DNA of 15,628 nt from Spirochaetales bacterium. GTDB taxonomy: Bacteria; Spirochaetota; Spirochaetia; DTKZ01. The notes under the pieces were generated by a model that had not been told where the DNA came from, searched no databases, and was given only the letters and a program-made list of their open reading frames with translations. The stretch lies in assembly GCA_031274005.1 (NCBI GenBank), contig JAISQU010000354.1, positions 1 through 15,628 on the forward strand. The letters run 5' to 3'. Shown here one piece after another: positions 12,147 through 15,628 of the stretch. Every line of letters begins with the position of its first letter. The first letter of the stretch is position 1. Made by a program: the position numbers and the translations under genes.

Positions 12147-13712
12147 TCAGCCTTCCCGCAGAAGCCACTTCCCTATGGTCCTTTTTTCCCTGTCAAACTC
12201 AACGCCGACTTTAAGGAGCCTCTTCCCCTCCGCGCTGTAGGGCAAAAGATAGCCTTTTTCGTCTATCTGCCGCAGCGCCTCCTCCGCCGTCCCGTTTCCC
12301 GAAAGCTTAAACTCAAACACATAGACCGTTTCCCGCCTCATTATCACCATGTCGCTGCGGCCCGCCGCGCCGGCAACTTCCGCCTGCGCGAACTCGCCCA
12401 TGAGGGCAAACACCAGATACAGCAGGCTCTGATAGTGGTATTCGCTTTGCTCCGTAAGCGGATAGGGTATGCCCGAAAACAAAGCCCGCAGGCGGGTCAT
12501 AAAGGAATCAATGTTGTGCGCGTCCAGGTCTTTTATAAGACTTCTTACCGAGAGTTCCTCCCGGTTTCCCTTAACCCAGGGGCTGTAGGCGGGCAAAAGC
12601 TCATTCAGAAAACCGTACTCGACTTCTCCGTTGGGAAATCCAAGGGTAAATTCTTCCAGATCGGGATCGTAGGATTTTATCGTAAGATAGCCGCTCTGGT
12701 AGAGGATGGGAACGGGGTTCGTGTCCTCAAAGCGGTAATCCATAACGGAATTGGCGCTGATGGTAACGCGGGATTTCAGTTTCTCCGGATTGTAGTCTAT
12801 ATTTGCCAGCGTCTTCACAAGAAAAGCCGGTGTTCCGGTTTCAAACCAGTAGTAATGAAACTTTTTCTTCTTCAAAGTGTTAAGAACGCTGAAAGGGTTA
12901 TACACTCCCGGGGTGTCTTCGGCGAAATGATAGCCGTTGTAGCGCCTCTGCATTTCGGCCATGGCTTGGTCAAAAGTCATGTTGTTTTTTTCCGCCAGAG
13001 CCTTGATGTCGCCGGTAAAATAGTCCAAAAGCTCCGTTGGGGTAATTCCGCACAGGGACGCGTACTCCTCCATCAGGCTGATGTCAAAAAGCTGGTTCAG
13101 GTCGCTGAAAATACTGACCTTGGCGAATTTGGTAATTCCGGTAATGAGGTAAAACTTGAGGTACGGGTCGGCCGATTTCAGGACGCCATAAAAAGCGCGG
13201 AGGGTGTCGCGGGCCTCATCGCGTTTTTTTTCGTCGTCAATTGCAAGGAGGGCTTTGTCGTATTCGTCGATAAGAACGACAACTTTTCTGCCGGCCTTTT
13301 CAGCGGCCCGGCGGATAAGTCCCTGAAAGCGATTAGAAAAAGCAATATCTTTTGGATTTTCACCCCATATTTCTTCCAGTTGCCGCAAATTGCTGTCCAG
13401 GGCCAAATCCAGCCCGCCGGGCCTGCGGTAATCGCCCAGGTTAAAATCCAGATGAAAAACCGGGTAACTAAGCCATTCCTTTTCCAGTTCCGCTATAGCC
13501 AGGCCGGAAAACAGCTCCTTTTTTCCCTCAAAATAGGCTTTGAGGGTAGACAGCAAGAGGCTTTTCCCAAAACGCCGGGGGCGGCTGAGAAAATAGGGTT
13601 TCCCTTCGGAAACCAGACTGTATATGAAGGCGGTTTTATCAACGTATACATAGTTTCCGGTTCGTATGTCTTCAAAGTCCTGTATCCCTATAGGGTATTT
13701 GCGGATGTCCAT
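12147..13712 (-). CDS. AAA-ATPase-like / PD-(D/E)XK nuclease-like protein of unknown role
   Basis: This 521-residue protein belongs to the family combining an N-terminal AAA-ATPase-like domain with a C-terminal PD-(D/E)XK nuclease-like domain. It starts with the family signature YPIGIQDFEDIRTGNYVYVDKT. A Walker-A-like RPRRFGKSLL (44-53) and Walker B VVVLIDEYDKAL (144-155, Asp149-Glu150) follow, then a conserved YLITGITKFAKVSIFSDLNQ. The nuclease-like core has Asp454 (GRSDMVIM) and Glu467-Phe-Lys469 (VFEFKLSG). The active-site residues look intact. These proteins are often present in many near-copies per genome in spirochaetes, Bacteroidetes and Clostridia, and their function is not established; defence, mobile-element or DNA-processing roles have been suggested. 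It faces the tetrapyrrole operon tail to tail across 71 bases in which I see no terminator. No transposase is nearby. Confidence 0.85.
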   Translation of the reverse strand: MDIRKYPIGIQDFEDIRTGNYVYVDKTAFIYSLVSEGKPYFLSRPRRFGKSLLLSTLKAYFEGKKELFSGLAIAELEKEWLSYPVFHLDFNLGDYRRPGGLDLALDSNLRQLEEIWGENPKDIAFSNRFQGLIRRAAEKAGRKVVVLIDEYDKALLAIDDEKKRDEARDTLRAFYGVLKSADPYLKFYLITGITKFAKVSIFSDLNQLFDISLMEEYASLCGITPTELLDYFTGDIKALAEKNNMTFDQAMAEMQRRYNGYHFAEDTPGVYNPFSVLNTLKKKKFHYYWFETGTPAFLVKTLANIDYNPEKLKSRVTISANSVMDYRFEDTNPVPILYQSGYLTIKSYDPDLEEFTLGFPNGEVEYGFLNELLPAYSPWVKGNREELSVRSLIKDLDAHNIDSFMTRLRALFSGIPYPLTEQSEYHYQSLLYLVFALMGEFAQAEVAGAAGRSDMVIMRRETVYVFEFKLSGNGTAEEALRQIDEKGYLLPYSAEGKRLLKVGVEFDREKRTIGKWLLREG

Positions 13713-13718
13713 GGGCCA

Positions 13719-13724
13719 AGTATA
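13719..13724 (-). promoter_or_regulatory. -10 box placing transcription at the start codon of the ATPase/nuclease gene
   Basis: On the minus strand TATACT lies six bases before the ATG (13712-13710), so a transcript would begin at or beside the A of the start codon. No Shine-Dalgarno sequence is present at usable spacing. The -35 region (TTCCCT at 13747-13742, 17-base spacer) is poor. Confidence 0.4.
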
Positions 13725-13764
13725 GCACCTTTGACGGTTTTAGGGAAATGAGTCTCTCGCCCTA

Positions 13765-13789
13765 CAGGGCGGGGTATGGACCCGCCCTG
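13765..13789. other. Hairpin between the chemoreceptor gene and the ATPase/nuclease gene
   Basis: CAGGGCGGG (13765-13773) and CCCGCCCTG (13781-13789) form a perfect 9-bp G+C stem with a 7-base loop in the 92-base gap. Neither side has a T-run, so it is not a clear intrinsic terminator. It may reduce read-through from the chemoreceptor gene or stabilise its 3' end. Confidence 0.45.
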
Positions 13790-13804
13790 CGAATCAGCCC
13801 CGCC

Positions 13805-15598
13805 TTATTCAAACGTTATCTCAACATATTCTTCGGAAAGTTTCTTCACCGTTAACCGGGCCCTAAAGAATTTGCCGACTCCCTTAACCAAACCAATATA
13901 GAAATCTATCATCTTGCGGTGGGATTTGTAGTGTACCTTGAGGGTGTTTTCGCCTATCTCTTCAAAATCAAAACGGGGCGGGTGCGCGTTAGGCATTATT
14001 TTGGTTACCTGTTCATGTATCTTATCCACCCCCATAATTAAAGCCTTGGCGGTGTTTATCCCATAGTAATACGCCTTGTAATACTTGGGGGCGTAGACAT
14101 TCACCCAATAATCGCCAAAGGCGTCAATCACCTGGGGCAAACTAAGGTGCAATACCCCGCAAATATTACCCAGCACCGTCTGAATAACCGCGTCATCAAT
14201 ATCCGCAATACGGGTAATGTGCAGGTCTTCCGGCAGATTCGATTTTCTTAAAATTTCGCGCCATTTTTCCTTGCCCCCCACGCTCTGCACCAAATCGGCA
14301 ATGCACAGAACGATGGTACCCTTCATGCCGGTTTTGCTTGTGCTTATCTTCTGTGTTGAAACCTTAAAGACCGAAGCCTCGTCTTTAACTTCGTTTACGC
14401 TTACCAAATTAAGTTTTACCAGGTCGATTGATTTTTCCGTAAAACCCGCCGCCGATTCCGCGTCCGCCGAGATAGCCAGGGACGCCTTCTTGACGTCTTG
14501 GGTAACGGAAACCAGTTTCCCCAAATTCCCTTGAATAGAGCTGCTTTTCTCTACTATTGTCGCGGAACCCTCATGAATAAGAGCGGCGCCCTGTTTTATA
14601 TCTTCATAATTCCTGATGAGCCGTTCCACGCTGCTTGTCTGCCGGGCGGCCCCGGTCTGTATTTCGTGCTGATTGGCGGTTACTGTTTGTACGGAGCTAA
14701 AAATACTGTCAAAGGAGGCGTTTGTATTTTTTGAGGTAATCACCGCGCTTTCCATGGATTCTTTCAAATCTTTCATGCTGGTGGCAATAATCTTTGACTG
14801 GCTATTCGCGTTTTCCGCGAGTTTACGAATCTCATCGGCCACGACCGCGAAGCCCTTTCCCGAATCCCCCGCGTGGGCCGCTTCAATCGCCGCGTTCATG
14901 GCCAGGAGGTTTGTCTGACTGGCTATAACATTGATAACTTTGTTCGCTTCCAGTACCGTATCCAGTTTGGCGTTCAGCGCGTCCATCATTTCCGCGAGTT
15001 TTACCATCGCCTCCCGCCCGATTCCCGCGTTGTTGTTCAGCGCTTCATATTCCGCGACATTGCTTTGGATAATGCGGTCAACATTCGTGATACTGGAGGT
15101 TAAATCCTCAATAATGGTTGAACTTGCGCCTACCTGGGCTATTTGTCCCTCAATAACACCGTTCTGTTTAGCAAGGGTCCGGTTTATATCATCCAAAAGG
15201 CCCGAAACATGTTCCGTACTTTCCGACTGCGACAGAATAAGATTATTGACCGCGCCAGTTGACGCGCCGATATTTACGACATTTGAATGGATTTCTTCTA
15301 TCAGCTTATACAGGGCCTCGGCGTTTTTTTCCGTGTGATCTGTTCCGAGCTGGATAAGGTAAATCATACGGTCAAGGTTGGTAACAAAGGCGTTGATTCC
15401 CGCCTTTACCTGTTCAATATCGCCCCTGCCCTCCGCCGGCAGACGGAGCGCAAGATTCCCTTCCCCGGCGGCAAGCTGCGCCAGGGCCTGTTTTATTTCC
15501 TGCAGGGGCGCCTTTTTTTTCCTGGCCCACAGAATAATAAACGCCGCAAAGATTAGTGTCAAAACCGCCGCTGAACCTAAAATAACCGGTGAATTCAT
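13805..15598 (-). CDS. Methyl-accepting chemotaxis protein with a C-terminal H-NOX haem domain
   Basis: This 597-residue receptor has one N-terminal membrane segment (about 5-24), no periplasmic sensor domain, a HAMP-like region (30-80), and a long coiled-coil signalling domain whose tip is INVIASQTNLLAMNAAIEAA (222-241), followed by the conserved GKGFAVVADEIRKLAE. Residues 425-597 form a complete H-NOX (HNOB) gas-binding domain starting MKGTIV. The proximal haem ligand is His528 (VDKIHEQVTK), the haem-propionate motif YxSxR is Tyr557-Ser559-Arg561, and the conserved proline is Pro541. The position of the O2-stabilising distal Tyr (Tyr140 in Thermoanaerobacter H-NOX) is Phe566, which predicts an NO/CO sensor. 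It should signal through CheW/CheA to alter swimming. H-NOX at the C-terminus of an MCP reverses the order described in Thermoanaerobacter and clostridia. The ATG at 15598 has AGGAGG four bases upstream. Confidence 0.92.
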   Translation of the reverse strand: MNSPVILGSAAVLTLIFAAFIILWARKKKAPLQEIKQALAQLAAGEGNLALRLPAEGRGDIEQVKAGINAFVTNLDRMIYLIQLGTDHTEKNAEALYKLIEEIHSNVVNIGASTGAVNNLILSQSESTEHVSGLLDDINRTLAKQNGVIEGQIAQVGASSTIIEDLTSSITNVDRIIQSNVAEYEALNNNAGIGREAMVKLAEMMDALNAKLDTVLEANKVINVIASQTNLLAMNAAIEAAHAGDSGKGFAVVADEIRKLAENANSQSKIIATSMKDLKESMESAVITSKNTNASFDSIFSSVQTVTANQHEIQTGAARQTSSVERLIRNYEDIKQGAALIHEGSATIVEKSSSIQGNLGKLVSVTQDVKKASLAISADAESAAGFTEKSIDLVKLNLVSVNEVKDEASVFKVSTQKISTSKTGMKGTIVLCIADLVQSVGGKEKWREILRKSNLPEDLHITRIADIDDAVIQTVLGNICGVLHLSLPQVIDAFGDYWVNVYAPKYYKAYYYGINTAKALIMGVDKIHEQVTKIMPNAHPPRFDFEEIGENTLKVHYKSHRKMIDFYIGLVKGVGKFFRARLTVKKLSEEYVEITFE

Positions 15599-15602
15599 GC
15601 AG

Positions 15603-15627
15603 CCTCCTGTATTTTCTTGAGATTATA
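15603..15627 (-). promoter_or_regulatory. -10 box and ribosome binding site of the chemoreceptor gene
   Basis: On the minus strand a perfect TATAAT (15627-15622) lies 23 bases before the ATG, and a strong AGGAGG (15608-15603) is placed four bases before it. The matching -35 box would lie outside the window. Confidence 0.55.
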
Positions 15628-15628
15628 T

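Noticed and set aside
13681..13692. An 11-base match (ATAGGGATACA) between the birA promoter and the minus strand of the ATPase/nuclease gene
   Set aside because: It lies within coding sequence (codons for YPIGIQ) in the second place and is short enough to be chance.
12072..13751. A 559-codon open frame on the + strand opposite the ATPase/nuclease gene
   Set aside because: It is antisense to a gene with clear family motifs, its translation shows no recognisable domain, and it has no start signals. Codon bias of the real gene explains the open frame.

Overview
This window carries chromosomal genes of a motile bacterium that is probably a spirochaete of the Treponema type. That placement is inference from gene content, not from a marker gene. 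The pointers are a CheY/CheX pair, an ammonium channel fused to signalling domains, a class III adenylate cyclase, an AAA-ATPase/nuclease-like protein of a family often multiplied in such genomes, and palindromic repeats between genes. Base composition is moderate to G+C-rich, with A+T-rich promoter regions.

Layout. Bases 1-105 hold a small palindromic repeat cluster. Bases 201-4910 (+) are a tight four-gene signalling operon: CheY-like receiver, CheX-like phosphatase, Amt ammonium channel fused to PAS, HPt and CheA-type kinase domains, and a PAS-adenylate cyclase. Bases 4926-5153 hold the first copy of an unusual compound hairpin repeat. birA (5188-5997) and groEL (6125-7780) follow, each with its own candidate promoter, and a strong terminator lies at 7840-7873. 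A second, longer array of the same repeat fills 7886-8330. Bases 8396-12075 (+) are a compact operon: ThiS-like sulfur carrier, JAMM peptidase, precorrin-2 dehydrogenase/ferrochelatase, hemC, and a cobA-hemD fusion. The strand then switches. Bases 12147-13712 (-) encode an AAA-ATPase-like/PD-(D/E)XK protein, and 13805-15598 (-) a methyl-accepting chemotaxis protein whose C-terminus is an H-NOX haem domain. No RNA genes, insertion sequences or CRISPR arrays were seen. The two gene-free stretches near or above 300 bases (4911-5187 and 7781-8395) are filled by the repeat arrays, hairpins and promoters listed below.

How the genes fit together. The first operon looks like an ammonium-sensing circuit: a channel wired to a histidine kinase, a receiver, a receiver phosphatase and a cAMP-making enzyme. 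The second operon converts porphobilinogen to sirohydrochlorin or sirohaem, and couples this to a protein-bound sulfur carrier with its own maturation peptidase. This suggests reductive sulfur assimilation (sirohaem sulfite reductase) and possibly corrinoid synthesis. The H-NOX chemoreceptor is predicted to sense nitric oxide, because the tyrosine needed for stable O2 binding is replaced by phenylalanine. The most novel-looking items are the reversed MCP/H-NOX architecture, the Amt-HPt-kinase fusion, and the repeat arrays, whose hairpin stems change sequence while staying complementary and end beside promoter -35 boxes.
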